Origin: [Clostridium] aerotolerans DSM 5434
GTDB lineage: Bacteria > Bacillota > Clostridia > Lachnospirales > Lachnospiraceae
Assembly: GCF_000687555.1 (NCBI RefSeq)
Contig: NZ_JHWJ01000012.1
Span: 62,001 to 126,000 of the forward strand
Length of the DNA stretch: 64,000 nucleotides
Reading direction: 5' to 3'
A program made the position numbers and the translations under genes. Positions 17,729 through 26,938 of the stretch are shown in pieces (within the stretch, counting starts at the first letter, position 1; the number at the start of each line of letters is the position of its first letter). The notes beneath the pieces are model-generated. The model was not told where the DNA came from. It did not search any database and worked only from the letters and a program-made list of their open reading frames with translations.

Positions 17729-19414
17729 TTATCTTGATGTTACAAAATCAGCAATGGGGCCAAGTGCCAGAGCAGGTAAAAAGCTAAGTGCACCCACAAT
17801 CAGGATAACTCCGATCAAAAGGCCGATAAAGGTTACGTTGCTGGTTGATAAGGTTCCTTCACTGGAAGCTACGGTCTTCTTCTTTGCCATATTACCAGCA
17901 AGGAATATGGCAGCGCCCATGGGAATAAAACGGACCAAAAGCATGATGAGACCGCCGGTTACATTGGTAAACACTGTATTTCCGTTAAAGCCTCCAAAGC
18001 TGCTTCCGTTGTTGTTTGCCATAGAGGAAAAGGCGTACAAAATCTCTGAAAATCCGTGGGCACCTGAATTGGTAAGCCAGGTGGCCGCCTCTGGCATACA
18101 GACTGCTGCTGCCGTTCCAATGAGGGTCAAAAGCGGCGGTGTGAGAACGATCAAACACACCATCTTCATATCAAACGGTTCCACCTTTTTCCCTAAATAC
18201 TCCGGCGTCCGCCCCACCATAAGCCCGGCGATAAATACCGTTAAGAGCACAAATGCCAGCATTCCATAAAGGCCACTTCCCACGCCTCCGAATACAATTT
18301 CCCCAAGCTGCATGAGAAACATGGTGACAAACCCTGCCATGGGAGTCAGGCTGTCATGCATGGCGTTAACAGAGCCATTGGAGGCGGCTGTCGTGACCAC
18401 AGCCCATAACGAGGATCCTCCCACTCCGTGAATCACTTCTTTTCCCTCCATGCTTCCAGAGGCAGCCACTCCATTCCAGACAGGGCCAGCCAATTGCTCG
18501 CTCATGGTCGCCACCAGCAATGCGGCAACAAAGAAAATCATCATGACAGCATAGACGGTGCGCCCCTGCTTTCTGTCCTTAACCGCCTTTCCAAAGCTGA
18601 CACAAAGGGATGCCGGTAGGAGAAGTATGGATAACAACTGAATGAAGTTTGATAAAATCGTAGGATTCTCCAGAGGATATGCAGAGTTCATTCCAAAGAA
18701 GCCGCCGCCATTGGTGCCAAGCTGTTTCATAGCGATCTGACTGGCTGCAGGGCCAAGAGGAATCACCTGTGCTGCCCCATGTTCCAGTGTGGAAACCTCT
18801 TTATATGGTTCAAAGGACTGGACAACGCCCTGAGAAACCAAAAGAAGAGCAATTACGATGGAAAGAGGCAGAAGAATATAAAGCACGCTCCTTGTTATAT
18901 CCTCCCAAAAGTTCCCCAGAGTGGTTGTTTGCTTCCATATGAACCCTCGAATCAGCGCGTAAATAACGGCGATTCCAGTGGCCGCTGATACAAAGTTCTG
19001 AACCGTCAGGCCCAGAAGCTGGGTCAGATAAGACAGAGTGCTCTCCCCGGAATACGCCTGCCAGTTTGTATTGGATACAAAGCTTGCCGCCGTGTTAAAG
19101 GCCAGATGCCAGCTGGTTCCCTTCATTCCCTGGGGATTAAAGGGCAGAAACCCCTGTAAAACCAACATAAGGAACAGGAATATAAAGCCTGCTGCGCTGA
19201 AGAAAATGATGGACCAGGTATACTGCTTTGCAGTCATTTCCTCATGGTCACTCATTCCCATAAGCTTATAAAAATGTTTTTCCACAGGAGTAAGAAACGG
19301 ACTTAAAAAAACCTTTTGTCCGCTCATTACCTTATGGATATAATTCCCCATTAAAATGGATAATCCTAGTAAAACAGCCACATAAAAAATATCCTGCATG
19401 ATGATATATTTCAT
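17729..19414 (-). CDS. kdpA: Potassium-transporting ATPase channel subunit KdpA
   Basis: 561 residues, about ten membrane helices, with the four selectivity-filter-like loops of the SKT family: [29 protein letters not shown], the [11 protein letters not shown] region, and [14 protein letters not shown]. KdpA selects and passes potassium. Its ATG overlaps the stop of kdpF (TTATGA), a coupling typical of kdp operons. An extended interhelix segment around VIHGVGGSS is normal for the family. Confidence 0.98.
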   Translation of the reverse strand: MKYIIMQDIFYVAVLLGLSILMGNYIHKVMSGQKVFLSPFLTPVEKHFYKLMGMSDHEEMTAKQYTWSIIFFSAAGFIFLFLMLVLQGFLPFNPQGMKGTSWHLAFNTAASFVSNTNWQAYSGESTLSYLTQLLGLTVQNFVSAATGIAVIYALIRGFIWKQTTTLGNFWEDITRSVLYILLPLSIVIALLLVSQGVVQSFEPYKEVSTLEHGAAQVIPLGPAASQIAMKQLGTNGGGFFGMNSAYPLENPTILSNFIQLLSILLLPASLCVSFGKAVKDRKQGRTVYAVMMIFFVAALLVATMSEQLAGPVWNGVAASGSMEGKEVIHGVGGSSLWAVVTTAASNGSVNAMHDSLTPMAGFVTMFLMQLGEIVFGGVGSGLYGMLAFVLLTVFIAGLMVGRTPEYLGKKVEPFDMKMVCLIVLTPPLLTLIGTAAAVCMPEAATWLTNSGAHGFSEILYAFSSMANNNGSSFGGFNGNTVFTNVTGGLIMLLVRFIPMGAAIFLAGNMAKKKTVASSEGTLSTSNVTFIGLLIGVILIVGALSFLPALALGPIADFVTSR

Positions 19415-19500
19415 AATTCATCACCTCGAAATAATACGTAAAACAAATAAATCAGCAAGGCAAGGCCAACCATGCCTGTTACTGCTAAAAGAACGTTCAT
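19411..19500 (-). CDS. kdpF: KdpF small membrane subunit
   Basis: 29 residues: a short MNVLL start, one hydrophobic helix through [12 protein letters not shown], and an RGDEL tail. The ATG follows GGGAG at about 8 nt, and the stop overlaps the kdpA start by 4 nt. KdpF is the single-helix peptide that stabilises KdpABC. Position, length and helix character all fit. Confidence 0.93.
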   Translation of the reverse strand: MNVLLAVTGMVGLALLIYLFYVLFRGDEL

Positions 19501-19539
19501 CTTATCATCTCCCTCATATCTCCTTCGTTTCTTCCTCTT

Positions 19540-19629
19540 TCATTGATGGATGTTGACCCACCACTGAATGATGCAAAGCATGGATAAAACAATGACAAGA
19601 ATTAAAAGTACCAGTCCAAACCAATCCAT
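19540..19629 (-). CDS. Additional small membrane peptide at the head of the kdp operon
   Basis: 29 codons starting MDWFGLVLLILVIV and ending IIQWWVNIHQ. It is one hydrophobic helix with tryptophans near both ends, the pattern of a membrane-spanning peptide. The ATG is preceded by GAGGTG at 6 nt, a good ribosome site, and the frame ends 39 bp before kdpF on the same strand. It is not KdpF itself, which follows intact. It may be a second single-helix subunit or regulator of KdpFABC or KdpD; this is inference from position only. The leader upstream (19630-19750) has TTGACA-like elements but no convincing -10. Confidence 0.7.
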   Translation of the reverse strand: MDWFGLVLLILVIVLSMLCIIQWWVNIHQ

Positions 19630-19752
19630 AGCTCTCACCTCACGCTTAAATTTTTTAATTAGAAGTCTATCTCCTTACATCTGCAATCATATCAGAAATA
19701 GAATCAAAGGGGTGTCAAGATGGAACGGGTCCATGTCAAGAAATTGGCAAGA

Positions 19753-19800
19753 AAAAAGAGCCTGCTTTGGTTTCTGTTACAAAACCAAAACAAGCTCTTT
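19753..19800 (-). terminator. Terminator after folD
   Basis: Long imperfect inverted repeat (AAGAGC..TTTGGTTT with AAACCAAA..GCTCTT). On the minus strand it ends in TTTTTT. It separates the fchA-folD transcript from the kdp operon. Confidence 0.8.
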
Positions 19801-19833
19801 CTATGCTTTTGTACTTAAATTAAATTTCTTTTC

Positions 19834-20673
19834 TTACCTCTGGGATAATGCAGCAATCACAAGATGCTTTGCCAACACAGCGGTAGTAACAGCGCCCACC
19901 CCGCCAGGAACTGGGGTTGCCATGGAAGCGATTCCTTCCAGGGAATCGAAATCCACATCGCCACAAAGTTTTCCATTTTCATCCACATTGATTCCCACAT
20001 CAATAACAACGGCACCAGTTCCAACGTAGGAGCCGTCAAGCATCTTTGCCCGGCCTACGGCCGCAACCAGAATATCTCCCTGCTTACAGGTTTCCTTTAA
20101 ATTCTCGGTACGGGTGTGGCAGATAGTAACTGTGGCATTTTCCTTTAACATCAGCATGGAAAGGGGACGGCCAACCACCATACTTCTTCCAACCACAATT
20201 ACCTTTTTACCTGTCATGGGGATCTCATTGGCCTTTAGAACCTCAACCACGGCTTCTGCTGTACAAGGTGCAAATCCGGATTCATCTCCTGCAAAGACCT
20301 TGGCAATGTTAACAGGGGAAATGCCGTCTAAATCCTTTTTCGGCTGGATCATTTCCTCGATATCTTTTTCCTTAATCTGCTCTGGCAGGGGGCGAAGAAG
20401 CAGAATTCCCTGAATCTCAGGATTGTCATTGATTTTAGAAAATTCCCGTTTAAAATCCTCATCGCTGATATCACCTGGAAAGGCAAAGCTTTCTGCCAGA
20501 AGGCCGAATGCCTCCATCTTTTTTAAAGCTCCCCGCTCATAGGAAAGATCATCGGGCCGCTCTCCTACTCTTACAATTGCCAGTTTCGGTGTACTTCCTG
20601 TCATTCCCTTACAAAGCTCATCCACCTGTTCCCTGATTTTAGCAGATACCTCTGCACCCTTTAATGTTATCAC
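19834..20673 (-). CDS. folD: FolD methylene-THF dehydrogenase, cyclohydrolase site altered
   Basis: 279 residues, with a normal FolD fold: LAIVRVGERPDDLSYERGA, KDLDGISP, the NADP loop VVVGRSMVVGRPLSMLML and the C-terminal TPVPGGVGAVTTAVL. The enzyme interconverts methylene- and methenyl-tetrahydrofolate. Aligned without gaps to E. coli FolD, the catalytic lysine (Lys54; human Lys56) becomes Ala49, and the VQLPLP segment reads LLRPLP, so the conserved Gln becomes Leu93. In the human enzyme Lys56 changes abolish cyclohydrolase but can spare dehydrogenase activity. The gene lies 16 bp after a separate FchA-type cyclohydrolase, so a dehydrogenase-only FolD is inferred. Starts from the only ATG, after AGGAGG. 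Confidence 0.93.
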   Translation of the reverse strand: MITLKGAEVSAKIREQVDELCKGMTGSTPKLAIVRVGERPDDLSYERGALKKMEAFGLLAESFAFPGDISDEDFKREFSKINDNPEIQGILLLRPLPEQIKEKDIEEMIQPKKDLDGISPVNIAKVFAGDESGFAPCTAEAVVEVLKANEIPMTGKKVIVVGRSMVVGRPLSMLMLKENATVTICHTRTENLKETCKQGDILVAAVGRAKMLDGSYVGTGAVVIDVGINVDENGKLCGDVDFDSLEGIASMATPVPGGVGAVTTAVLAKHLVIAALSQR

Positions 20674-20689
20674 GGCTATTTTGCCTCCT

Positions 20690-21322
20690 TTATTCTGTCT
20701 TTAACGCCGCTTCCACCTGCGTATAAATTTGATCTGCCCAAAGGATTCCTTCCTCTGAAACGTACTGAGCCCTTGCATTTAATTCTCTGGCTTTTTCCCG
20801 GTTGACCATTGTTTTTGTATTGATCAAAACGTTCATCTTGGCTCCAAGGAGGGAAGCACGGATCATCTGTACCCCTACTCCCACATCACTGACCGCCAGG
20901 CGGCTACCTTTGACTGCCAGAACCTCCATATGATCCAGAGCTTTTAAGCAAAGCTCCATGACTGAAAGAGGCACCTGGGCAGCTGAAACAAGGAGACCTT
21001 CCAGGATTTCAGTTTTTTTCGTCTTTTCATCCTCCGTTTTAGACGGAAGGGCATAAGCTTCGGCCAAAGGTGCAAATACAGCTGCATCCTCATCGGCAAG
21101 TCTCATAAATTCTTCTCTGATCTGGGAAAGGGAGCGAATGATTGACTGCATCTCCTCTTCCACCTCTGCATACTTCTTTTTTCCCAGAGTTAAATTTACC
21201 ACCATCTCACCGAGAGCCGTTCCAACCGCTCCTCCAAGACCAGCTGCACCGCCTCCCCCTGGTGTGGGGCTTTTGGAGGAAAGCTGTTCTAGGAAGGAAG
21301 AAACTGTAAAATCCTGTATCAT
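20690..21322 (-). CDS. fchA: FchA-type methenyl-THF cyclohydrolase / cyclodeaminase
   Basis: 210 residues, all of the FTCD C-terminal (cyclodeaminase/cyclohydrolase) fold. The family hallmark SPTPGGGGAAGLGGAVG lies at residues 18-34, followed by an ADEDAAVF block and the helical SDVGVGVQM region. FchA hydrolyses methenyl-THF to formyl-THF in clostridia; the same fold also serves formimino-THF cyclodeaminase in histidine breakdown. No hut genes are near, and folD is directly downstream, which favours the C1 cyclohydrolase role. It probably supplies the activity that the altered FolD lacks. Confidence 0.9.
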   Translation of the reverse strand: MIQDFTVSSFLEQLSSKSPTPGGGGAAGLGGAVGTALGEMVVNLTLGKKKYAEVEEEMQSIIRSLSQIREEFMRLADEDAAVFAPLAEAYALPSKTEDEKTKKTEILEGLLVSAAQVPLSVMELCLKALDHMEVLAVKGSRLAVSDVGVGVQMIRASLLGAKMNVLINTKTMVNREKARELNARAQYVSEEGILWADQIYTQVEAALKTE

Positions 21323-21392
21323 TTGTCTATACCGCCTTTCAGACTGAAAATTTTATTTAACATTATATAAGGCTTTCTAAAAAAACACAAGT

Positions 21393-22277
21393 TTAACTTG
21401 TAAGGTGTGGATAGGAAAGATCGTCAAGCTCTGATCTGAGCCTCATATCTCCATACTTTGCCGCAAGGGGAGAAAAGATTCTCACCGTCTCTTCTGCCCG
21501 CCTCTTCCAGGTAGCCGGATCTACAAATTCTATCGTCCGCATATTGTGAAGACGGTCCGCCAATGCAATCAAAGCACCGCGGTCATCGGTACATGTTCCT
21601 GTTTTTTGAAACTCTTCGTAGGAAAGGAGTATCTCTTTGATGATTCCTTCTTCCTCCCATTCCCCTGCATCATGAAGAAGTCCAGCGCATACCGTCTCTA
21701 AGTCTGCCCCCATGTCTGCTAGGAGTATGGCTACCTTTAAGGGATGGGTAATGTATTCCTCTCCGGAATACCGCTTTTGTCCCTGGTGAAAATGAGATGC
21801 CTTTTCATATAGGTTTCTCAGTTTTTCCGGTTCATATTCTGTACCATTTTCATTTAACGTATTTAAAAGCTCTTTATAAAGTTCTTCTGGCTCCTTGCAG
21901 TTTTCTGTATTTTTTAAAGATAATCCCATGGTGTCTCCTTTCCATGATTGATCACGGATATGAAACGCTCTTAACAGCACGGGAGAATAGCCGAACTGGC
22001 TGATAAAGGCTTTGGCAAAGCCGCCATGGGTATCCCAGCCATAATCGAGAGCGACATCTAAGATTCTCCGGCCTCCGGCTATTTCTCCAGCTGCCGCAAA
22101 AAGACGTCTCTGCTTTAAGTATTCCATGGGAGACGCTCCCACCTTTTCCTTAAAACATCTGGAAAAATACCAGGGGGAATAGCCTGCCCATGTGCTTAAA
22201 GCTTCCACCGTCAGATCTTCTTTTAAATGCTCTTCCATATAGAGGGTACATGACACGGCCCATTCTCCTCTTTTCAT
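21393..22277 (-). CDS. AraC-type DNA-binding domain fused to a RelA/SpoT-like HD domain
   Basis: 294 residues from the ATG with AGGAGG 7 nt upstream; the upstream extension lacks a ribosome site. Residues 5-105 are a double helix-turn-helix of the AraC/XylS family (LTVEALSTWAGYSPWYFSRC and ILDVALDYGWDTHGGFAKAF, then GYSPVLLR). Residues about 150-275 carry an HD phosphohydrolase of the (p)ppGpp-hydrolase type: HQGQKRYSGEEYITHPL (His178), LLHDAGE (His202-Asp203) and ALADRLHNMRTIEF (Asp241). The usual Glu-Asp after the HD pair reads Glu-Trp, so catalysis may be altered. A regulator that senses or cleaves a nucleotide is inferred. It is a stand-alone gene. Confidence 0.85.
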   Translation of the reverse strand: MKRGEWAVSCTLYMEEHLKEDLTVEALSTWAGYSPWYFSRCFKEKVGASPMEYLKQRRLFAAAGEIAGGRRILDVALDYGWDTHGGFAKAFISQFGYSPVLLRAFHIRDQSWKGDTMGLSLKNTENCKEPEELYKELLNTLNENGTEYEPEKLRNLYEKASHFHQGQKRYSGEEYITHPLKVAILLADMGADLETVCAGLLHDAGEWEEEGIIKEILLSYEEFQKTGTCTDDRGALIALADRLHNMRTIEFVDPATWKRRAEETVRIFSPLAAKYGDMRLRSELDDLSYPHLTS

Positions 22278-22533
22278 TCCGCTGCCTCCTGTAATTGGTT
22301 TCCCACGTGGTAACCTGATTATAGCAGAATGAAAAGAGGCTTGCTGCTCCAAATTTGCCTTTTTTATTTTATATTATTCCTTGGTGCATGAATGCTCTGT
22401 GTTTTTGTTTATCTATGTGCGGTGGTACTTCGCAGCAGCTTGCGGTCTATTATGATTGTGGAAGGTCTATGGCGAATTATCTATTATGTTTCAAGGACGT
22501 TTAGGATAAAATAATCATTTTTTTAGCATCTGT

Positions 22534-22953
22534 TTATCTCAACTCTTTCTTCATCCAAACATGTGGGCATCCTTCATCAACATGAACTTCGTCCGATGCA
22601 ATATAACCATTTTTCTTATAAAACTCAGATACTCTGACTTGTGCAGATAATTGGACAGTTCTCCCTTGCATTTTTACAATTTCTTGTTCTGCCATTTTAA
22701 TCAATTCAGCTCCATAATTCTTGCCTCTGAATTTCTTTAGAACTGCAATGCGTCCTATGACATAGCTTTGTCTTTCATCATTATAATAAAGCCTGCAAGT
22801 AGCAACGGGATCAGATGATTCATATATCAAAATATGTGTAGACATATCATCAATATCATCAAATTCGTTTTCAAATCCTTGCTCCTCAATAAACACGCTT
22901 CTGCGGATGTATTTTGCATCCTCTGGTAATTGTTCGTACACTTTAATATCCAT
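22534..22953 (-). CDS. GNAT-family N-acetyltransferase
   Basis: 139 residues. The acetyl-CoA loop is visible as IGRIAVLKKFRGKNYGAELI (R/Q-x-x-G-x-G/A pattern), followed by LSAQVRVSEFYKKNGYI and a terminal HVWMKKEL. The start KVYEQLPEDAKYIRRSVFIEEQGF resembles the ElaA-like subgroup. The substrate is unknown. It is monocistronic, with two hairpins in the 246-bp gap before argD. Confidence 0.88.
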   Translation of the reverse strand: MDIKVYEQLPEDAKYIRRSVFIEEQGFENEFDDIDDMSTHILIYESSDPVATCRLYYNDERQSYVIGRIAVLKKFRGKNYGAELIKMAEQEIVKMQGRTVQLSAQVRVSEFYKKNGYIASDEVHVDEGCPHVWMKKELR

Positions 22954-22976
22954 ACTTCTTCCTTTCCAAAAAAATA

Positions 22977-23066
22977 GGCATCCAAGACTAAATCTTATAG
23001 TGTCGAAACACCGTACCTACGATTAAGTCTTGGATGCCTTATAGTCACTCATCCGGTGATGAGTGA
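22977..23066. repeat. Two adjacent hairpins in the argD-GNAT gap
   Basis: First hairpin: GGCATCCAAGACTAAATC (22977-22994) pairs with GATTAAGTCTTGGATGCC (23021-23038), 17 of 18 positions, 26-nt loop. Second: TCACTCATC (23045-23053) pairs exactly with GATGAGTGA (23058-23066) around CGGT. No T-run follows on either strand. They could be a small mobile or REP-like element or RNA-processing structures; nothing else is seen between 22954 and 23199. Confidence 0.6.
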
Positions 23067-23199
23067 AAGCATTTATTTAATTTGTAAATCAGATTATATT
23101 ATAGTTCCAATATCATGTCAAGAAAGTACTTGCCTTGTCCCCAACAACTTTCGATTTGTGGATATCGATCTCTTACCTGGAATACTAGAATAGGGTTTG

Positions 23200-24399
23200 T
23201 TATTTATAAACCTTTAATAAGGATTCCAGTTTTACAAGCATATCATCTATATGTTCCTTCTCTATGACCAGAGGAGGAATCAGTCGGATCACATTCGTAC
23301 CTGCGCTGATGATGATGAGCTTCTCCTCCAGAATGGCCTTTTCCGCAATAGGAGCCACGGGTATGGAAAACTCCAGTCCCTGGATTAATCCCACTCCTCT
23401 GTGTCCGGTTATAACCGGATACTTTTTAACAAGCTCCTCGACCTTTTCCCAAAGATAATCTCCCACCTCTTTCACATGGTTCACAATATCCCTGTTCTCA
23501 AAGATTTCAAGGACCTTTGCTGCCGCAGCTGTTACAAATGGATTGCCGCCGTAGGTGGTTCCATGATCTCCTGGTGCCATGGCTGTGGCAGCCTTTCCTG
23601 ATGCTAAAAAAGCACCGATTGGCACACCGTTTCCAAGAGCCTTTGCAGCGGTCATCACATCAGGTTTAACCCCGTATTTCTGCCAGGCAAACATATCTCC
23701 TGTCCGCCCCATGCCGCACTGAATCTCATCCAGAATAAGAAGCATATCGTGTTCATCACAAAGGGCTCTCACGCCTTTTAAGAATTCTTCTGTAGCAGGA
23801 TAGATTCCTCCTTCTCCCTGAATCGTTTCCATGATTATGGCACATGTTTTCTCACTGACCAGCGACTTAACACTTTCTAAGTCATTGAAATCTGCGAATT
23901 TGATTCCTGGAATCAGAGGCTTAAATGGCTCCTGGTATTTATTATTTCCGGTCACGGAAAGAGCTCCAAGACTTCTTCCATGGAAGGAGTGGTTCATGGC
24001 AATGATCTCATGGTCATGGCTGTTATCCTTGTTATAGGCATATCTTCTGGCGATCTTTAATGCCCCTTCAATGGCTTCTGTTCCACTGTTGGTGAAAAAC
24101 ACCTTATCCATCTGAGAAACCTTTAAAAGCCGTTCTCCTGCCTCTACTACCGGTACGTTATAAAACAGATTTGAGGTGTGAATCAGCTTATCCACCTGAG
24201 ACTTTAAGGCATCGTCATATTCCTTATCATGGTAACCAAGGCCCATGACTGCAATTCCAGCGGTAAAGTCAAGATACTCGGTTCCATCGGTATCGTAAAG
24301 ATGAACACCCTCTCCATGGTCAAATACCACGGGAAAACGGTTATAGGTCTTATAGATATGTTCTTCTGACTGATCAATATACTCCTGTTTACTCAGCAT
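23200..24399 (-). CDS. argD: Acetylornithine aminotransferase ArgD
   Basis: 399 residues from the ATG overlapping the end of argB; AGGAG lies 10 nt upstream inside argB. Class III aminotransferase with the PLP-lysine in [16 protein letters not shown], the cofactor Asp in [14 protein letters not shown], and [16 protein letters not shown]. The opening [21 protein letters not shown] is typical of ArgD. It makes N-acetylornithine from the semialdehyde produced by ArgC. It closes the argC-argJ-argB-argD unit. Succinylornithine or ornithine aminotransferase activity is less likely given the operon. Confidence 0.96.
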   Translation of the reverse strand: MLSKQEYIDQSEEHIYKTYNRFPVVFDHGEGVHLYDTDGTEYLDFTAGIAVMGLGYHDKEYDDALKSQVDKLIHTSNLFYNVPVVEAGERLLKVSQMDKVFFTNSGTEAIEGALKIARRYAYNKDNSHDHEIIAMNHSFHGRSLGALSVTGNNKYQEPFKPLIPGIKFADFNDLESVKSLVSEKTCAIIMETIQGEGGIYPATEEFLKGVRALCDEHDMLLILDEIQCGMGRTGDMFAWQKYGVKPDVMTAAKALGNGVPIGAFLASGKAATAMAPGDHGTTYGGNPFVTAAAAKVLEIFENRDIVNHVKEVGDYLWEKVEELVKKYPVITGHRGVGLIQGLEFSIPVAPIAEKAILEEKLIIISAGTNVIRLIPPLVIEKEHIDDMLVKLESLLKVYK

Positions 24400-25285
24400 G
24401 ATAAAAACGCTCCTCTCCCGGACTAATAATTGCAGTTCCGATTCCTTTATTGGTGAATATCTCAAGAAGCAGGCAGTGTGGGATACGTCCGTCCATAATA
24501 TGTACCCTGGATACTCCCTCCTTCATGGCATCAATACAGTTTTGAAGCTTTGGGAGCATTCCACCCCCAAGAGTTCCGCTGCCCACAAAATTCTCCGCTT
24601 CTTCAATGGACATTTCGGAGATGAGGGAGTCTTTGTCTTTAAAATCCCGGTAGACCCCCTCAACGTCCGTCAAAAAAGCCAGTTTCTCTGCTTTCACGGC
24701 TGTGGCAATGGCGCAGGCTGCGTCATCGGCATTGATGTTGTATGTCTTAAAGTCCTCGTCAAAACCAACGGGGCAGATGATGGGAAGAAAATCCTTTTCC
24801 AACAAATCGTAGATAATCTGTGGATCTACCTCGGTAATGTCTCCTACAAAGCCGATGTCCTCTCCATTGGAGAAACGCTTTTTGCATTTTAGCATCATTC
24901 CGTCTTTTCCGCTGATTCCCACCGCCTTGATTCCAAGCTCATTTACAAGCTGCACCAAGCTTTTGTTCACCCGGTTAAGAACCATTTCTGCAATCTCCAT
25001 GGTTGGCTCATCCGTCACCCGAAGACCATTCACAAACTGAGGTTCCATACCAGCCATCTCCACCCAGCGGCTGATTTCTTTTCCGCCTCCATGGACGATA
25101 ATGGGCTTAAAGCCAACAAGCCTTAATAAAACCACATCCTGAATGACCTGACGCTTTAATTCCTCATCCACCATTGCGCTTCCGCCGTATTTCACTACAA
25201 TGATTTTTTTATTGAATCTCTGGATATAAGGTAGGGCCTCAATGAGTACTTCTGCCTTCTGCATGATGCTTTGATCTAAATCCAT
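24389..25285 (-). CDS. argB: N-acetylglutamate kinase ArgB
   Basis: 298 residues. Amino-acid-kinase fold with [24 protein letters not shown], the [15 protein letters not shown] block and the [10 protein letters not shown] segment. It phosphorylates N-acetylglutamate, usually the arginine-inhibited step. The N-terminal helix ([20 protein letters not shown]), found in feedback-inhibited hexameric forms, is present, so arginine inhibition is likely. It overlaps argD by 11 nt and lies 27 bp after argJ. Confidence 0.97.
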   Translation of the reverse strand: MDLDQSIMQKAEVLIEALPYIQRFNKKIIVVKYGGSAMVDEELKRQVIQDVVLLRLVGFKPIIVHGGGKEISRWVEMAGMEPQFVNGLRVTDEPTMEIAEMVLNRVNKSLVQLVNELGIKAVGISGKDGMMLKCKKRFSNGEDIGFVGDITEVDPQIIYDLLEKDFLPIICPVGFDEDFKTYNINADDAACAIATAVKAEKLAFLTDVEGVYRDFKDKDSLISEMSIEEAENFVGSGTLGGGMLPKLQNCIDAMKEGVSRVHIMDGRIPHCLLLEIFTNKGIGTAIISPGEERFYHAE

Positions 25286-25312
25286 AATATTTTTTTCCTC
25301 CCTTATTTCCAG

Positions 25313-26536
25313 TTACGAACGGTAATCTGCGTTGATTTTTACATAGTCAAAGGTTAAATCACAGCCCCAGGCTGTGGCGGTCGCCTCTCCCATTTTGATG
25401 TCTGCGGTAGCGGTTACTTCCGGCTCAGATAATATCTTGGTGGCTTCTTCTTCGCTGTAGGGAAGGGCCACGCCATCTTCTATAATTTTAAGCTTTCCAG
25501 CTGCGCTTTCAAAATATAAATCTACCTTTTCCGGATCAAACTGTGCCCCGGAATAACCCATGGCACAAAGGATTCTGCCCCAGTTGGCATCGTGGCCGAA
25601 GATTGCTGCCTTTGTCAGGCTTGAAGTAATGACTGACTTTGAAAGTGTTTTTGCCTGCTCCTTGGTTTCTGCGCCGATGATCTTCACTTCAAACAGTGCG
25701 GTACAGCCTTCTCCGTCTCCTGCCATCTTTTTTGCCAGCGTCTCATTGACTACGTGGAGTGCTTTTAAAAAGGTGTGGTAATCCTCATTTTTTTCTGTGA
25801 TTTCAGGATTTTCTGCCAGGCCGTTGGCAAGGAGTAGTACGGTATCATTGGTGGAGGTATCTCCGTCAACGGAAATCATGTTATATGTGTCTTTAATGTC
25901 CTCCCGTAAGGCCTCTACCAGAAGCTCCTTTGAAATGGCGGCATCTGTGGTAATGAAGCTTAGCATGGTACACATATCCGGATGGATCATACCGGAGCCT
26001 TTGCACATGCCTCCGATGGTAACGATTTTACCTCCTAGCTCGATCTGAACAGCCACTTCCTTTTTCACCGTATCCGTAGTCATGATGGCAGTCGCTGCAT
26101 CGGTTCCGCTCTCTATGGCTCGGGATAAAGCAGGAGCCATAGCTTTAATTCCTGCCCGTATCCGGTCCATGGGAAGCTGCATGCCAATGACTCCGGTGGA
26201 AGCTACTAATACGGCGTCTGCCGGAATGGAGAGACACTCTGCGGCTTCCTTTGCGGTTTCCTGACAGTAGGAGTAACCTTCCTGACCGGTACAGGCATTG
26301 GCAATTCCTGCATTCACTACAATGGCCTGAATGAATTTGGAATGGTCCACCATTTCCTTATCCCATTTGACTGGTGCTGCCTTTACGATGTTGGTAGTGT
26401 AGGTTCCTGCTGCCTTACAGGGAACTTCGCTGTAGATCATTGCCATATCTTTTCTGTCTTTATATTTAATTCCTGCTGCTGTGCAGGATGCTTTAAATCC
26501 CTTTGCTGCTGTTACTCCGCCGACGATTTCTTTCAT
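25313..26536 (-). CDS. argJ: Glutamate N-acetyltransferase / ornithine acetyltransferase ArgJ
   Basis: 407 residues with the self-cleavage site: the KKEVAVQIELGGK stretch is preceded by AIMTTDTVKKE, where cleavage is before the second Thr of the TDT. The GMIHPDMCTML and DGDTSTNDTVLLLANG blocks and an ending in NADYRS are also family-typical. ArgJ recycles the acetyl group from acetylornithine to glutamate, so the pathway here is the cyclic one. No argA-like synthase is recognised in the operon, although an unassigned GNAT lies upstream. Confidence 0.97.
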   Translation of the reverse strand: MKEIVGGVTAAKGFKASCTAAGIKYKDRKDMAMIYSEVPCKAAGTYTTNIVKAAPVKWDKEMVDHSKFIQAIVVNAGIANACTGQEGYSYCQETAKEAAECLSIPADAVLVASTGVIGMQLPMDRIRAGIKAMAPALSRAIESGTDAATAIMTTDTVKKEVAVQIELGGKIVTIGGMCKGSGMIHPDMCTMLSFITTDAAISKELLVEALREDIKDTYNMISVDGDTSTNDTVLLLANGLAENPEITEKNEDYHTFLKALHVVNETLAKKMAGDGEGCTALFEVKIIGAETKEQAKTLSKSVITSSLTKAAIFGHDANWGRILCAMGYSGAQFDPEKVDLYFESAAGKLKIIEDGVALPYSEEEATKILSEPEVTATADIKMGEATATAWGCDLTFDYVKINADYRS

Positions 26537-26553
26537 ATAATATCCTCCCTGTT

Positions 26554-26928
26554 CTATGGAAACGTATATCCTGCTTCTATGAGTTTTTCCATTGCTTTTT
26601 TATAATTTTCTTTTTTCACCAATATGTAATCCGTTTGAAAGGTTGAGACTGCAAAGATTCCGATTCCATGGTCTGCCAAAACAGTGGACAGTCTTGATAG
26701 TATCCCAGTCAGGGAAAAATCCAAAGTTCCCTCAATACGGAACGCCCGAAAACCATCTTCGCGCTCCATGGACTCTTTGGGAACCAGAGCGGTTTCACAC
26801 ACCAGGGAAAGTTCTTCGTCCGTTTTTCCAAAGAACCAAAACTGGGAAGCCTGGATCTCCTGGGTCAGCTCTGAAAACCCGGAGATCTTGCAAACGGTAT
26901 AATCCCCTTGTATCTCTTTTAGCTCCAT
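26554..26928 (-). CDS. Small ACT-domain protein in the arginine operon
   Basis: 124 residues. The second half (LDFSLTGILSRLSTVLADHGIGIFAVSTFQTDYILV) is an ACT ligand-binding module with the beta-alpha-beta-beta-alpha-beta pattern; the first half (GDYTVCKISGF... FWFFGKTDEELSLVCE) is like the paired ACT module of ACT_7/CASTOR-like proteins. Such proteins bind amino acids but carry no catalytic domain. Its place 11 bp after the GNAT and 17 bp before argJ suggests an arginine or ornithine sensor, or a modulator of a neighbour enzyme. This role is inference. Confidence 0.85.
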   Translation of the reverse strand: MELKEIQGDYTVCKISGFSELTQEIQASQFWFFGKTDEELSLVCETALVPKESMEREDGFRAFRIEGTLDFSLTGILSRLSTVLADHGIGIFAVSTFQTDYILVKKENYKKAMEKLIEAGYTFP

Positions 26929-26938
26929 CTTACTCCTC

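Noticed and set aside
19630-19752. Possible c-di-AMP (ydaO-type) riboswitch before the kdp operon
   Set aside because: Such riboswitches often control potassium genes in Firmicutes, but the gap is only about 120 nt after the folD terminator and shows none of the conserved ydaO blocks. TTGACA appears twice on the minus strand without a -10 at the proper distance.
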